From the NCBI GenBank assembly GCA_025058425.1, contig JANXEG010000007.1, positions 1-34,765 of the forward strand: a DNA stretch of 34,765 nt. The letters run 5' to 3'. The position numbers and the translations under genes were made by a program. The notes beneath the pieces are model-generated. The model worked only from the letters and a program-made list of their open reading frames with translations, was not told the origin of the DNA and searched no databases. The DNA is from Nitrososphaerales archaeon (GTDB lineage Archaea; Thermoproteota; Nitrososphaeria; Nitrososphaerales; JANXEG01). Below, in pieces: positions 24,458 through 33,156 of the stretch; the stretch's first letter is position 1; each line of letters begins with the position of its first letter.

Positions 24458-25675
24458 TTGGTAATCAAGATCGGTTTAATAGGGAAGACCAATACTGGCA
24501 AGACTACATTCTTCAATTCAGCTACTCTACAATCTGCCGAAGTCTCTACTTATCCATTCACTACGAAGACACCGAATGTAGGCATAGCGCATGCGATCAC
24601 GCTCTGTGTCCATAAAGAGTTTAAAGTGGAGGATAATCCGAAGAACTCACAGTGCATAGATGGATGGAGGTTTATACCTATAGAACTCATCGATCTACCG
24701 GGGTTGATAAAGGGTGCATGGCGAGGAAAAGGTTTGGGGAACCAATTCCTCTCGGTAGCGGCACAGTCCGATGCTTTACTCCATATCGTCGATGCATCGG
24801 GTAGCGTGGATGCGGAGGGTAGAATCACCGAGCCTGGTGTTGGGGACCCGGTTGCAGATATAGGCGATATAGAAGAGGAGCTGGTGATGTGGTATTTGAA
24901 GTTATTCGAATCGAATAGAGATAAGGTTGTGCGTTCGATAAAGTCTGGGGAGAGTGTAGTAAGGGCGATTACAGAGATATACAAGGGAATTTCTGTTAAA
25001 GAAGAGCATGTCTCATTAGCCCTCAATGAAGCGAATCTGCAAAATAAGGATATTGAAAATTGGTCGATCGAGGATGCAAAACGTTTCTCATGGATCTTAA
25101 GGGATATATCGAAGCCTACACTGATCGTTGCGAATAAGATGGATCTACCCACAGCTGCAGAGAACTTTAAAAGGATTCAAGAAGAGTATCGTGATCTGAT
25201 CGTCGTTCCAGCGAGTGCTGAAGCCGAACTCACTTTAAGGAGGGCTGCCCAACTCGGATTCATCAAATATATACCGGGTGAAGAGAGGTTCGAGATCATC
25301 GATCAAAACAAGCTCAACGAGAAGCAAAAGTGGGCCCTTTCGTATATTCGAAAGACGGTTCTTGGAGAATATATGAGAACAGGTGTTCAATTCGCCATCA
25401 ATGTTGCAATCTTCAAACTTTTGAGAATGAATACCGTATATCCCGTCTATGATCCTCATAAACTCTCCGATAAGCATGGTAATGTATTACCGGATGTACT
25501 TCTACTACCATCAGGCTCGACGGTCGTCGATCTCGCTAAAGCTATCCATACGGAACTCGCAAAAGGCCTATTGTATGCGATAGATGCTAGGAGTGGGTTA
25601 AGATTGCCGATCGATTACCAATTGAAGGATCGAGATGTCCTTTCGATCGTATCTACATCGAGAAGAAAGGTGTAA
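24458..25675 (+). CDS. YchF/Obg-related translation GTPase/ATPase (archaeal type, with TGS domain)
   Basis: A P-loop NTPase of 405 residues that probably binds the ribosome. G1 is GKTNTGKTT (about 9-17), G3 is DLPGLIKGA near 87, and G4 reads NKMD near 227. An archaeal helical insert occupies about 130-200. The C-terminal TGS domain (about 310-405; PDVLLLPSGSTVVDLAKAIH ... LKDRDVLSIVS) is typical. NKMD is the normal GTP-specific G4, unlike the NxxE of bacterial/eukaryotic YchF/OLA1, so GTP is the likely ligand. It starts with TTG at 24458 directly before the first beta strand; an ATG a few bases upstream is out of frame. A TATA-like tract about 30 bp upstream fits a leaderless message. Confidence 0.88.
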   Translation: MVIKIGLIGKTNTGKTTFFNSATLQSAEVSTYPFTTKTPNVGIAHAITLCVHKEFKVEDNPKNSQCIDGWRFIPIELIDLPGLIKGAWRGKGLGNQFLSVAAQSDALLHIVDASGSVDAEGRITEPGVGDPVADIGDIEEELVMWYLKLFESNRDKVVRSIKSGESVVRAITEIYKGISVKEEHVSLALNEANLQNKDIENWSIEDAKRFSWILRDISKPTLIVANKMDLPTAAENFKRIQEEYRDLIVVPASAEAELTLRRAAQLGFIKYIPGEERFEIIDQNKLNEKQKWALSYIRKTVLGEYMRTGVQFAINVAIFKLLRMNTVYPVYDPHKLSDKHGNVLPDVLLLPSGSTVVDLAKAIHTELAKGLLYAIDARSGLRLPIDYQLKDRDVLSIVSTSRRKV

Positions 25676-25840
25676 ACTCTTCGAATGTTATGATTGACGA
25701 GATTGGCTAAATTGTTCGATAATCAAGGCTATACTAATCAATTCCATTCGAACTTCTACCCTCACACAATACTCAATCACCTTCTTACTCCAGCTTCATA
25801 ATTGTATTTGAACCAAGTCTATGATGTTGTGATTTTAGGG

Positions 25841-27256
25841 TTATCTGCTGACTCTCCTCTTCCACTTAACACCTTCTGGAGTATCTTCGAGTATTATGCC
25901 CCTTTCTAAAAGTTGGTTCCTCAATCTATCGGCGGTCTCCCAATCTTTCCTACGCCTCGCCTCTTCCCTTAACTCTATCATCTTCAAAACTTCTTCTGGT
26001 AATTCCTCATCTTCTCTTTCCCTCTCCATTATATCTAAAACTCTATCGAACTTCATCATCAATTCTTTAACTTCGTCAAGATTTCTTTGAGAGATTGATC
26101 CTTCATCTATCGCGCGGTTCACCCTCCTTACCAAATCGAAGATCACCGAAAGTGCCAAGGGCATATTCAGATCATCATCCAAAGCCTCTTCAAACTTCTT
26201 CTCAGCCTCTAATACCGCCCTATGAATATCTTCATTATATTCACCAGTCGGATGGATCGTTTTAATCCTCCTCATGAACTCGTTGAGCCTTTCAACACTC
26301 CTCTCCGCCTGCTTTAAACCTTCTTCGGTAAAGTTCAGTTGGGCTCTATAATGGGTTGAAAGTAGTAAGTATCTAACTCCCAAAGGGCTGTAGCCTTTAT
26401 CCAAAAGGTCTTGGAGTGTGTAGTAGTTACCGAGAGATTTTGACATCTTCTGCCCCCTCACTATAAGGTGCTCACAATGGATCCAGTATCTTACGAATGG
26501 TTTACCTGTAGCGGCTTCCGATTGGGCGATTTCATTCTCATGGTGTGGAAAGATCAGATCGACCCCGCCAGCGTGGATATCGAAACTCTCTCCAAGGTAC
26601 CTCATCGACATCGCCGAGCATTCGATATGCCAACCGGGCCTGCCTCTACCCAATTCAGTATCCCAATAGACATCACCATCGGCTTCGTCCCAACCCTTCC
26701 ATAGGGCAAAGTCCCTTACTTCTTCCTTTGAATATTCATCCGCCTTTATTCTACTTCTGGCCTTCGATTCATCCATCCTTATCCCCGAAAGCTTACCATA
26801 ATCCTTGAACTTCGATACATCGTAGTAGATCGAACCGTCATCACCCTTGTACGCGTAACCCTTATCGATCAACTTCTTCACCAATCGGACCATATCATCG
26901 ATATGCTCCGTAGCCCTCGGATACACTTCAGCACGCTCTATCCTCAATCGGTCAAGATCCTCAAAGAAGGCCTTAATGTAGCGATCTGTAAACTCTCTTA
27001 AACTTACTCCCTCTTCACGTGCACCCTTGATAGTTTTATCATCCACATCCGTTATATTTTGGCATAGATACACCTGGTAACCCTTGTACTTCAAGTACCT
27101 TCTCAATATATCCCATGCGATGAATGATCGAAGATTTCCTATGTGTGGCCTTTGATACACCGTAGGTCCACAAGCATACATTCTAACCAATGGTGGGTTG
27201 AGTGGTTTAAACTCCTCCTTGGTGCGGGTGAGTGTATTGTATAATTTGAGTACCAT
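25841..27256 (-). CDS. cysS: Cysteinyl-tRNA synthetase
   Basis: A class I aminoacyl-tRNA synthetase of 471 residues that charges tRNA-Cys. The catalytic signatures are CGPTVYQRPHIGNLRS (HIGH-type, about 29-44) and GQKMSKSLGN (KMSKS). Zinc-binding residues are expected from C29, the WHIECSAM segment and the PHHENE histidines, all visible. The C-terminal helical anticodon domain (about 310-471) is rich in Glu and Arg. Having CysS means this organism does not rely only on the indirect SepRS/SepCysS route. It is monocistronic with an A+T-rich promoter, and convergent with the YchF gene. Confidence 0.97.
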   Translation of the reverse strand: MVLKLYNTLTRTKEEFKPLNPPLVRMYACGPTVYQRPHIGNLRSFIAWDILRRYLKYKGYQVYLCQNITDVDDKTIKGAREEGVSLREFTDRYIKAFFEDLDRLRIERAEVYPRATEHIDDMVRLVKKLIDKGYAYKGDDGSIYYDVSKFKDYGKLSGIRMDESKARSRIKADEYSKEEVRDFALWKGWDEADGDVYWDTELGRGRPGWHIECSAMSMRYLGESFDIHAGGVDLIFPHHENEIAQSEAATGKPFVRYWIHCEHLIVRGQKMSKSLGNYYTLQDLLDKGYSPLGVRYLLLSTHYRAQLNFTEEGLKQAERSVERLNEFMRRIKTIHPTGEYNEDIHRAVLEAEKKFEEALDDDLNMPLALSVIFDLVRRVNRAIDEGSISQRNLDEVKELMMKFDRVLDIMEREREDEELPEEVLKMIELREEARRRKDWETADRLRNQLLERGIILEDTPEGVKWKRRVSR

Positions 27257-27327
27257 TAAGTACCATTCATCTCTATCTTACTTATTCTTATTTATATCAT
27301 CTTCTATTATGAAGATGGTTGTAAGAT

Positions 27328-28605
27328 TTAAGCGAGATCTCTAGGATCACATATATATCCTTTAACGGCGGAGGCAGCGACGGTCCTCGGAGATGCCAGA
27401 TATGTCTCAGAATCTCTATGGCCCATTCTACCTCTGAAGTTCCTATTCGTTGCACTTATGCATCTTTCACCCTCTCCCAACACGCCCATGTGCCCTCCAA
27501 TACATGGTCCACAGGTAGGTGCACCCACGATAGCGCCCGCCTCCAGAAAGATTCTGATCAACCCTTCATCTAAAGCCTGCATGTATATACTTTGAGTAGC
27601 GGGTATGATTATCGTCCTTACTCTCACTTTTCTACCCTTCAATACCTTTGCAGCCTCTCGCAGATCGTGCAACTTCCCACCAGTACATGAACCGATGAAT
27701 GCTCTATCGATCTCTACATTACTTAACTCTCTCGCTGTAGAAACGTTCGCAGGTGAAAATGGCTTCGCCACTACAGGTTCAAACTTTTCAGCTTCATAAT
27801 CTATTACATCTGCATACTCAGCATCATCGTCACTATAGACTGGTGTGAATCGCTGAGTAGTTCGATTGGTGATATAATCCAATGTTATTTGATCCGGTTC
27901 GATGATGCCATTCTTCGCACCACACTCGGTAGACATGTTGGTGAGTGTGAAACGCTCATCCATAATCATACGCTTTATCGTCGAGCCGGTGAATTCCATC
28001 GCCTTATAATTCGCACCATCCACGCCTATATCTCTGATGATAGATAGGATAACATCCTTTGCCATGACACCTTCACGCAGATCCCCTTCGATTCTGAATA
28101 ACATCGTTTCAGGGACCTTTAACCAAATCTTTCCATAGATTAATACGTAGGCTATATCGGTATGGCCAAGGCCGGTAGCGAATGCACCTAACGCACCGGC
28201 GGTATTCGTATGAGAATCTCCACCAACGTAGACCTCTCCCGGTAAGACGTAACCCCCCTCTGGAATGAGTGCGTGGCATATGCCATAATAACCGATACCG
28301 TGCTTAAAGTAGTTAGTTACATTAAACTTCCTCGCAATCTCCTCTAATATGCGAATATTCTTAGCGCTCTGTATATCTGGGCATGGTACAAAATGGTCTT
28401 CAACGATCAACACTCTGCTAGGATCCCAAAACTTACTGATCGGACCTGACTTCCTTTCTAATTCATCTAGAACGAACTTTACACCGGGCCCACTTACATC
28501 ATGAATCATCACTTTATCAACATTCACGAAGACTACTTCTCCGGGTGTTACCCTTTGCCTTCCCGATGCACGGGCAAGAATCTTTTCGGTGATTGTCATC
28601 CTCAT
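27328..28605 (-). CDS. 3-isopropylmalate dehydratase / homoaconitase-type large subunit
   Basis: The iron-sulfur subunit of an isopropylmalate isomerase or homoaconitase; 425 residues, the archaeal LeuC/HacA length. The three cluster cysteines are visible in GSCTGG (about 308-313) and the CGPCIGG motif near residue 368. The HDVSGPG, GGDSHTNTAGALGAFATGLGHTD and ASPRTVAASAVKG segments are also conserved. LeuC and HacA cannot be told apart from this chain alone, because specificity lies largely in the small-subunit loop. No small subunit is encoded beside it, which is less usual. The ATG at 28605 lies below an operator-like palindrome at 28625-28637. Confidence 0.9.
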   Translation of the reverse strand: MRMTITEKILARASGRQRVTPGEVVFVNVDKVMIHDVSGPGVKFVLDELERKSGPISKFWDPSRVLIVEDHFVPCPDIQSAKNIRILEEIARKFNVTNYFKHGIGYYGICHALIPEGGYVLPGEVYVGGDSHTNTAGALGAFATGLGHTDIAYVLIYGKIWLKVPETMLFRIEGDLREGVMAKDVILSIIRDIGVDGANYKAMEFTGSTIKRMIMDERFTLTNMSTECGAKNGIIEPDQITLDYITNRTTQRFTPVYSDDDAEYADVIDYEAEKFEPVVAKPFSPANVSTARELSNVEIDRAFIGSCTGGKLHDLREAAKVLKGRKVRVRTIIIPATQSIYMQALDEGLIRIFLEAGAIVGAPTCGPCIGGHMGVLGEGERCISATNRNFRGRMGHRDSETYLASPRTVAASAVKGYICDPRDLA

Positions 28606-28932
28606 TATTCATGCACGACAGATCTTAGCAATGCTAAATTATTAATATGTTACGTTACATCGAGGAAGAATTGATCAAAAGTACCAACCTTTAAATGAAG
28701 TTGTCTAATGGATTTTAAACTAAACATGCCGAACTAATCATATTGAATTAAAGATTTAAGGGTAAAGAGGGTGAATATCGAAAGCTTTTTGATACGAAAT
28801 ATGTGAAGAATAAAGATAGAAATGAATTAATTTTTGCGTAGATTATTAGATCAAGATAAAGATGGGAAGATTTATTTAAGAGCGTATTGCACTTATATGT
28901 TGGGCTTAGGCCCTACATCATATCAATAGAGG
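28606..28932. other. 327-bp intergenic region between the dehydratase and psmB
   Basis: The two flanking genes diverge, so this stretch must hold both promoters. It contains a 6-bp-arm palindrome near the dehydratase start and a TATA-like CTTATATGTT about 36 bp before psmB. Between that box and psmB a GC-rich GGGC-TTAG-GCCC element (28902-28913) stands out against A+T-rich DNA. No RNA gene or plausible small coding frame was seen in the middle part. Confidence 0.5.
28625..28637. promoter_or_regulatory. Operator-like palindrome upstream of the LeuC/HacA-type gene
   Basis: TTAGCA and TGCTAA arms flank a single central base, about 20-32 bp before the start codon, at or just downstream of the expected promoter. 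The symmetry is perfect over 12 of 13 positions. A repressor or Lrp-type site is plausible, but such short palindromes also occur by chance in A+T-rich DNA. Confidence 0.3.
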
Positions 28933-29592
28933 ATGCGATTTAAATTGTCCGTGTTGAATTTTGCTAAGCATCGTGGTACGACTACCGTAGGATTGGTATG
29001 TAGTGACGGGGTAGTATTCGCTACAGATACACGTGTAACTCTAGGTTACTTATTTATTGCCCACAAGAAAGGAAAGAAGATCTACAAGATCGATGACCAC
29101 TTGGGCATGACCATCGCTGGCAGTTTGGCCGATGCCCAGAATATCGTCGATACATTAAGGTACTATACTAGTCTTTATAAACTCGAAAGAAAGGCACCGA
29201 TACCCATAAGGTCTGCAGCGCGCTTGACCGCAAATGTATTCTTCTCCTCTCGCCTATTCCCATATATCGCTGATGTTCTGGTCGGGGGTGTCGATGCATC
29301 GGGTGGGAGTGTATTTAATATCGATCTATTCGGTTCACTCACCGAGGAGAAGTTCGTATCTACTGGGAGCGGCTCACCCGTGGCTTACGGTATCCTCGAA
29401 AGTGAATACAGAGAGGGTATCTCTACCTCCGATGGTATCCTATTAGCGGTGAAGGCCATCATTGCTGCGATGAGGAGGAATGCAGGTACTGGTGATGATA
29501 TCGATGTCGCAGTGATATCGAAGGATGGTTTTAGAGAGCTATCTCCAGATGAAAAGAATCGAATCATCACCCAGATAATTGGGAGAAGCTGA
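28933..29592 (+). CDS. psmB: Proteasome beta subunit (catalytically competent)
   Basis: A 20S proteasome beta chain of 219 residues. Cleavage after Gly15 would expose Thr16 as the N-terminal nucleophile (HRG/TTTVG). Counting from that Thr, Asp17 (ATD) and Lys33 (KGKK) are in place, and the GSG motif (TGSGSPVAYG) and later acidic residues are normal, so the subunit should be active. The short 15-residue propeptide is usual. No alpha subunit or PAN ATPase is in the window, but Cdc48 with an HbYX-like tail is encoded 10 kb away. The end overlaps the start frame of aCPSF1 by 14 bases, so the two are co-translated. Confidence 0.96.
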   Translation: MRFKLSVLNFAKHRGTTTVGLVCSDGVVFATDTRVTLGYLFIAHKKGKKIYKIDDHLGMTIAGSLADAQNIVDTLRYYTSLYKLERKAPIPIRSAARLTANVFFSSRLFPYIADVLVGGVDASGGSVFNIDLFGSLTEEKFVSTGSGSPVAYGILESEYREGISTSDGILLAVKAIIAAMRRNAGTGDDIDVAVISKDGFRELSPDEKNRIITQIIGRS

Positions 29593-31513
29593 CCCTTTGC
29601 AAGGGAAGAATTCCAATTCATCGACGAGTTTGATGAATTTAATACTCAAAGATATACCCTCAGAAGCGGGTATAACGAGGGTTGAGTATGAGGGGCCACG
29701 CATAGCACTTTATACAAAGAATCCCCGATTCCTGATGGAGAATAACTACATCATATCCGATATAGTGAATACGGTGAAGAAGAGGGTCGTTTTGAGGATA
29801 GAGAAGACGGTAAGGAAGCCTGAAGAAGAAGCGAAGAAGATCTTGACCAATATAATTCCGAAGGAGGCTGGTATTACCAACATCTTCTTCGATGATGCGT
29901 TGGGTGAGGTGATCATAGAGGTAAAGCGCCCCAACCTACTCCTCAATAATAACCTCAACTCTGTAGAGTTGACCAACGAAATCGGGTGGAAGATAAAGGT
30001 AAGAAAGGCCCCTCATATAACATCCAGTAGTATGAATAACATTTACTACACGTTCAAGTCGAGCCCGGAGGATAGAGAGAGGATCTACAGAGCGATCGGG
30101 GAGCGAATATTCAGACCGAGGCTTTTATCGGATTCTGAGATCACCCTTCTGACCCTAGGAGGATTCGGCCATGTCGGTAGATCATCGATGCTATTGGAAA
30201 CATCGGAGAGCAAAGTCTTAATAGATTGTGGTATTCATCCCGGATCCCGCAACCCCTTGGAGAGCTATCCACGGCTCGACTGGGCAGATATAGAGCTTGA
30301 AGAATTGGATGCCGTCATCATAAGCCATGCCCATCTGGACCATTCGGGCTTCCTACCCGTACTATACAAGTATGGTTACGATGGACCGGTCTACTGCTCT
30401 GAACCTACTTTGCCACTCATGGTCCTCCTCCTCACCGACTTTGTGAAGGTTGCATCTATGCAGGGCGAGTATGCACCGTACGATATGAGGGATATTCGAG
30501 AGGTGATCAAACACTGCATCACTTTACCTTATGGATTGGTAACCGATGTATCACCAGATATAAAGTTGGTCTTGAATAATGCGGGGCATATACTCGGCTC
30601 TTCGATCATCCATCTACACATCGGTGAGGGTGCTCATAATATAATATACACTGGCGATTACAAGTTCGAGAGGACTCTACTATTTGAAAGTGCCGTCTGG
30701 AATTATCCTCGCGCAGAGACCTTGATTACAGAATCCACCTATGGAGCGAAGGAGGATATCATGCCCAGTCGAGAGGATGCGGAGAATGACTTTGTGAATA
30801 AGATCAATGAGACTCTAAAAGAAGGGGGTAAAGTGCTGATACCAGTTCCGGCCGTAGGAAGGGCCCAAGAGATCATGCTCGTCTTGGATAGATATATGAG
30901 AATGGGCAAGTTGATCGAGGTGCCGATATTTATCGAGGGCATGATCTCTGAAGCTACCGCAATTCACGTCGCTTTCCCTGAATACTTAGCGAAGGATTTG
31001 AGAAGTAAGATATTGGAAGAGGATACCAATCCATTCGTTTCGGAGTATTTCACAATAATCGAGCATCCGAGCAACCGTGAAGAAGCGTTGCAAGAGGGTC
31101 CGGCATTGATCATGGCCACATCGGGAATGTTGGAGGGAGGTCCAGTCTTGGAGTATTTCAAGGAGCTCGCGACTTCAGACAAAAATAAGATACTCTTCGT
31201 ATCTTATCAGATCAATGGGACTTTGGGTAGGAGGATACTCGATGGTGCTAAAGAGGTGAATCTGATCGATGAGAATGGCAAGATCAAGGTCGTGAATATC
31301 AAATGCAAGGTGGAGAAGGTTGAAGGCTTTAGCGGCCACAGTGATTATAATCAGATCGTAAGATTCGTCGCCAAACTTCGGCCAAAGTTACGCCGTATCA
31401 TCGTATCTCATGGTGAGAAGAAGAAGATTGAGAATATGGCTTATGCATTATCGAAGATCTTTAAAATACCGACTCTTCAACCTGAAGTTCAAGAAGCTAT
31501 AAAGATACGTTAG
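29579..31513 (+). CDS. KH-domain beta-CASP ribonuclease aCPSF1 / FttA (transcription termination factor)
   Basis: A 644-residue archaeal CPSF73 relative that cuts nascent RNA at 3' ends and releases RNA polymerase. The N-terminal region (about 1-140) has two KH-type domains (DIPSEAGITRVEYEGPRIALYTKNP; IPKEAGITNIFFDDALGEVIIEVKRP). The metallo-beta-lactamase core has HAHLDHSG (about 245-252), and the beta-CASP domain includes PAVGRAQEIM and ATSGMLEGGP. The late FSGHSDYNQI and SHGEKKK motifs complete the active site. The TTG at 29579 overlaps psmB; an in-frame ATG about 18 codons later, just before the first KH strand, is an alternative. Linkage of proteasome and RNA-processing genes is a recurrent archaeal theme. 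Confidence 0.94.
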   Translation: MGEADPLQGKNSNSSTSLMNLILKDIPSEAGITRVEYEGPRIALYTKNPRFLMENNYIISDIVNTVKKRVVLRIEKTVRKPEEEAKKILTNIIPKEAGITNIFFDDALGEVIIEVKRPNLLLNNNLNSVELTNEIGWKIKVRKAPHITSSSMNNIYYTFKSSPEDRERIYRAIGERIFRPRLLSDSEITLLTLGGFGHVGRSSMLLETSESKVLIDCGIHPGSRNPLESYPRLDWADIELEELDAVIISHAHLDHSGFLPVLYKYGYDGPVYCSEPTLPLMVLLLTDFVKVASMQGEYAPYDMRDIREVIKHCITLPYGLVTDVSPDIKLVLNNAGHILGSSIIHLHIGEGAHNIIYTGDYKFERTLLFESAVWNYPRAETLITESTYGAKEDIMPSREDAENDFVNKINETLKEGGKVLIPVPAVGRAQEIMLVLDRYMRMGKLIEVPIFIEGMISEATAIHVAFPEYLAKDLRSKILEEDTNPFVSEYFTIIEHPSNREEALQEGPALIMATSGMLEGGPVLEYFKELATSDKNKILFVSYQINGTLGRRILDGAKEVNLIDENGKIKVVNIKCKVEKVEGFSGHSDYNQIVRFVAKLRPKLRRIIVSHGEKKKIENMAYALSKIFKIPTLQPEVQEAIKIR

Positions 31514-31544
31514 GTTTTCTCCTCCGATCTCGATCTTCTATAAT

Positions 31545-31850
31545 CTATATTAAGCCCCTCCAGATTTTTACTCCCGGTGGTGTGATTATAATTCTTTCTT
31601 CTCCGAGTCTGGCGATATCTCCACCGATCGAGACTGTGAAGTCGTAAAGTTCCTCGACCGCACGTTTTAACTCATCCACGTCCTTTTGGGCTAACGGTGT
31701 AACCCTTAGGATCACGATCACCCTTTTAGAGACATCATCCTTGATCTTCTGTAATTCATTTATATTTCTTAGAGGAAATGCTTTAAGGTAGATCTGTGAA
31801 ACCCCTTCACTCTTATCTTTACTACTCTGTTCTGTTAAATCTACGCTCAA
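31545..31850 (-). CDS. sepF: Archaeal SepF-like cell-division protein
   Basis: A membrane anchor for FtsZ in archaea that divide with FtsZ. The 101-residue protein has a SepF core (about 20-101): YLKAFPLRNINELQKIKDDV, then VIVILRVTPLAQKDVDELKRAVEELYDF, then GGDIARLGEERIIITPPGV, matching the archaeal family strand by strand. The usual N-terminal membrane-targeting helix is short or weak here; the first 18 residues are mainly polar (SVDLTEQSSKDKSEG), so membrane attachment is not obvious. The start is TTG at 31850. No ftsZ is visible. It converges with aCPSF1 across about 30 bp. Its presence argues against a purely ESCRT (Cdv)-dividing lineage such as Sulfolobales. Confidence 0.85.
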   Translation of the reverse strand: MSVDLTEQSSKDKSEGVSQIYLKAFPLRNINELQKIKDDVSKRVIVILRVTPLAQKDVDELKRAVEELYDFTVSIGGDIARLGEERIIITPPGVKIWRGLI

Positions 31851-32031
31851 ACCTATCCTTTAATAAGTATGTTGTGACTTATTAATTTACCTCAGTCAAA
31901 TCTGATTAACTGAAGCAGAAATACTCAGTTAACTGAAAGACTTTGATGATTGATTGATAACGATTATGAGATGTATGATATGTATGAGATGTTGTAATTC
32001 TTAATTCAAGATTTCTTAATGGTATAAAATG

Positions 32032-32553
32032 CTATTTTATTTCAAAGCCATCACTTCTCAATTTCTTGTAAGCCTCCCATACCTTATCTCCAACGTAATG
32101 TAGATTCTTCACAATAGCGCCTTTACTCATAGCTTTTGCATCACCAAGGCTATATAACGCTAGACCGATCGCGATATTCTTCTGATACTTCACTTCACGT
32201 ACAACGATTATATCATCCTTTTTAAAATCTCCTACGAATTCGATGATCCCCGGCCTCATCACATCGGCACCATTGCACACGAATGGTATCGCGCCCTGAT
32301 CCACAACGACCCTCGGGAATGATTCAAGAACTTTTTCAGAACCGAGGAAAGGGATGATTCTATCCATACACTTCACCGCGACAAAGTCCGTAGAAACCAA
32401 TAACCTTCTTTTCTCATCGATCTCAACAACCCTTACTCCCTTGAGTCTATGAGGGTAAGAACCCTTGGGCCAATCTTTAACCAATACATCGATCAATCTC
32501 TGAATATCTCTCTTCGATAGTGAGAAGACCTTCATCACAGACCGATACAGCAT
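32032..32553 (-). CDS. PUA-domain RNA-binding protein (MCT-1/Tma20-like)
   Basis: 173 residues with a pre-PUA domain (about 1-85) and a C-terminal PUA domain (about 86-165). The latter is recognisable by RVVVDQGAIPFVCNGADVMRPGIIEFVGDFKKDDIIVVRE and GLALYSLGDAKAMSKGAIVKNLHYVGD. This two-domain layout is that of eukaryotic MCTS1/Tma20 and its archaeal relatives, which are thought to bind RNA or tRNA during translation. The start is ATG at 32553 or the in-frame ATG at 32535 before VFSLSKRD. It is divergent from lsm-eL37 by about 60-80 bp, so translation-related genes share the promoter region. Confidence 0.87.
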   Translation of the reverse strand: MLYRSVMKVFSLSKRDIQRLIDVLVKDWPKGSYPHRLKGVRVVEIDEKRRLLVSTDFVAVKCMDRIIPFLGSEKVLESFPRVVVDQGAIPFVCNGADVMRPGIIEFVGDFKKDDIIVVREVKYQKNIAIGLALYSLGDAKAMSKGAIVKNLHYVGDKVWEAYKKLRSDGFEIK

Positions 32554-32606
32554 CGATAGATATAACTTCTATTATGCCCTTGCATAACCTTTATGAATCT
32601 AAATGG

Positions 32607-32615
32607 TTTAAATAA
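32607..32615 (+). promoter_or_regulatory. TATA box of lsm-eL37
   Basis: GTTTAAATAA-type sequence centred about 26 bp before the ATG at 32637. This supports that ATG, rather than the TTG at 32616, as the lsm start and predicts a leaderless message. Confidence 0.45.
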
Positions 32616-32882
32616 TTGGTTGTAAAGATAATCGCTATGGAGATGGCGTTTATGTCTGTAGATATGGCTGTGAAGGTGTTGAGTGAAAGCTTAGGTAAGT
32701 TGGTACTCATCAAGCTGAAGGGTGGTAAAGTGATTAGAGGGACTCTACAGGGCTTCGATCAGCATATGAATCTACTTCTGAACGAATCTGAAGAGATCTT
32801 AGAGGAGGGTAAGACGAACGCTTTGGGCACGATCATCGTTAGAGGCGATAACGTGATCATGATCTCGCCACCGCCCAAGTGA
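32616..32882 (+). CDS. Sm-like archaeal protein (Lsm)
   Basis: A ring-forming RNA-binding protein of the Sm family. The Sm1 motif is visible in the segment LIKLKGGKVIRGTLQGFDQHMNLLLNESEEI, and the Sm2 motif as GTIIVRGDNVIMISPPPK; both match archaeal SmAP closely. The full frame from TTG 32616 is 88 residues, but the TATA spacing and family length favour ATG 32637 or ATG 32652. It is followed after 24 bp by eL37, a linkage widespread in archaea. Confidence 0.95.
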   Translation: MVVKIIAMEMAFMSVDMAVKVLSESLGKLVLIKLKGGKVIRGTLQGFDQHMNLLLNESEEILEEGKTNALGTIIVRGDNVIMISPPPK

Positions 32883-32906
32883 AGTGATAGAGTAGGTTGA
32901 AGAGTC

Positions 32907-33074
32907 ATGGTGAAAGGGACTACATCGTTCGGTAAGATGGGGAAAGGGAAGACCCATATTAGGTGTAGAAGGTGTGGTAGGCATTCGTTTCATGTAAGAA
33001 AGAAGAGGTGTGCACACTGTGGTTTTGGGAGCTCGCCAAAGATTCGCAGATATTCGTGGCTATCACACAAATGA
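32907..33074 (+). CDS. rpl37e: Large ribosomal subunit protein eL37
   Basis: 55 residues, easily missed because of its length. It begins ATG GTG AAA and reads [20 protein letters not shown], followed by a zinc finger with C20 and C23 (CRRC), then C35 and C38 (CAHC), and the basic tail [12 protein letters not shown]. Length, cysteine spacing and the [12 protein letters not shown] opening are those of archaeal/eukaryotic eL37, which sits in the core of the 50S subunit. An AGGTTGA sequence 5-12 bases upstream may be the ribosome-binding site. It is the second gene of the lsm operon. Confidence 0.95.
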   Translation: MVKGTTSFGKMGKGKTHIRCRRCGRHSFHVRKKRCAHCGFGSSPKIRRYSWLSHK

Positions 33075-33125
33075 TGAGTGAAAATTTAATAAAATATGAA
33101 GATGAATTAACCTGATATGATAGCT

Positions 33126-33135
33126 ATTATATATT
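33126..33135 (+). promoter_or_regulatory. TATA box of the coiled-coil protein-rpiA operon
   Basis: ATTATATATT centred about 26 bp before the ATG at 33157, so the transcript should start at or next to the start codon. Confidence 0.5.
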
Positions 33136-33156
33136 AGGCTATCTTAATCACAATTA

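Noticed and set aside
24550-25152. 200-codon open frame on the minus strand
   Set aside because: Antisense to the YchF-type GTPase, with a low-complexity Ser/Ile/Phe-rich translation typical of a shadow frame.
33059-33124. Possible C/D box RNA after eL37 (ATGATGA at 33071, CTGA at 33112, flanked by GCTATCA/TGATAGC arms)
   Set aside because: The internal C'-like box lies only six bases from the D box, too close for a guide, and no D' box is present; the C box overlaps the eL37 stop. Chance matches in A+T-rich DNA are likely.
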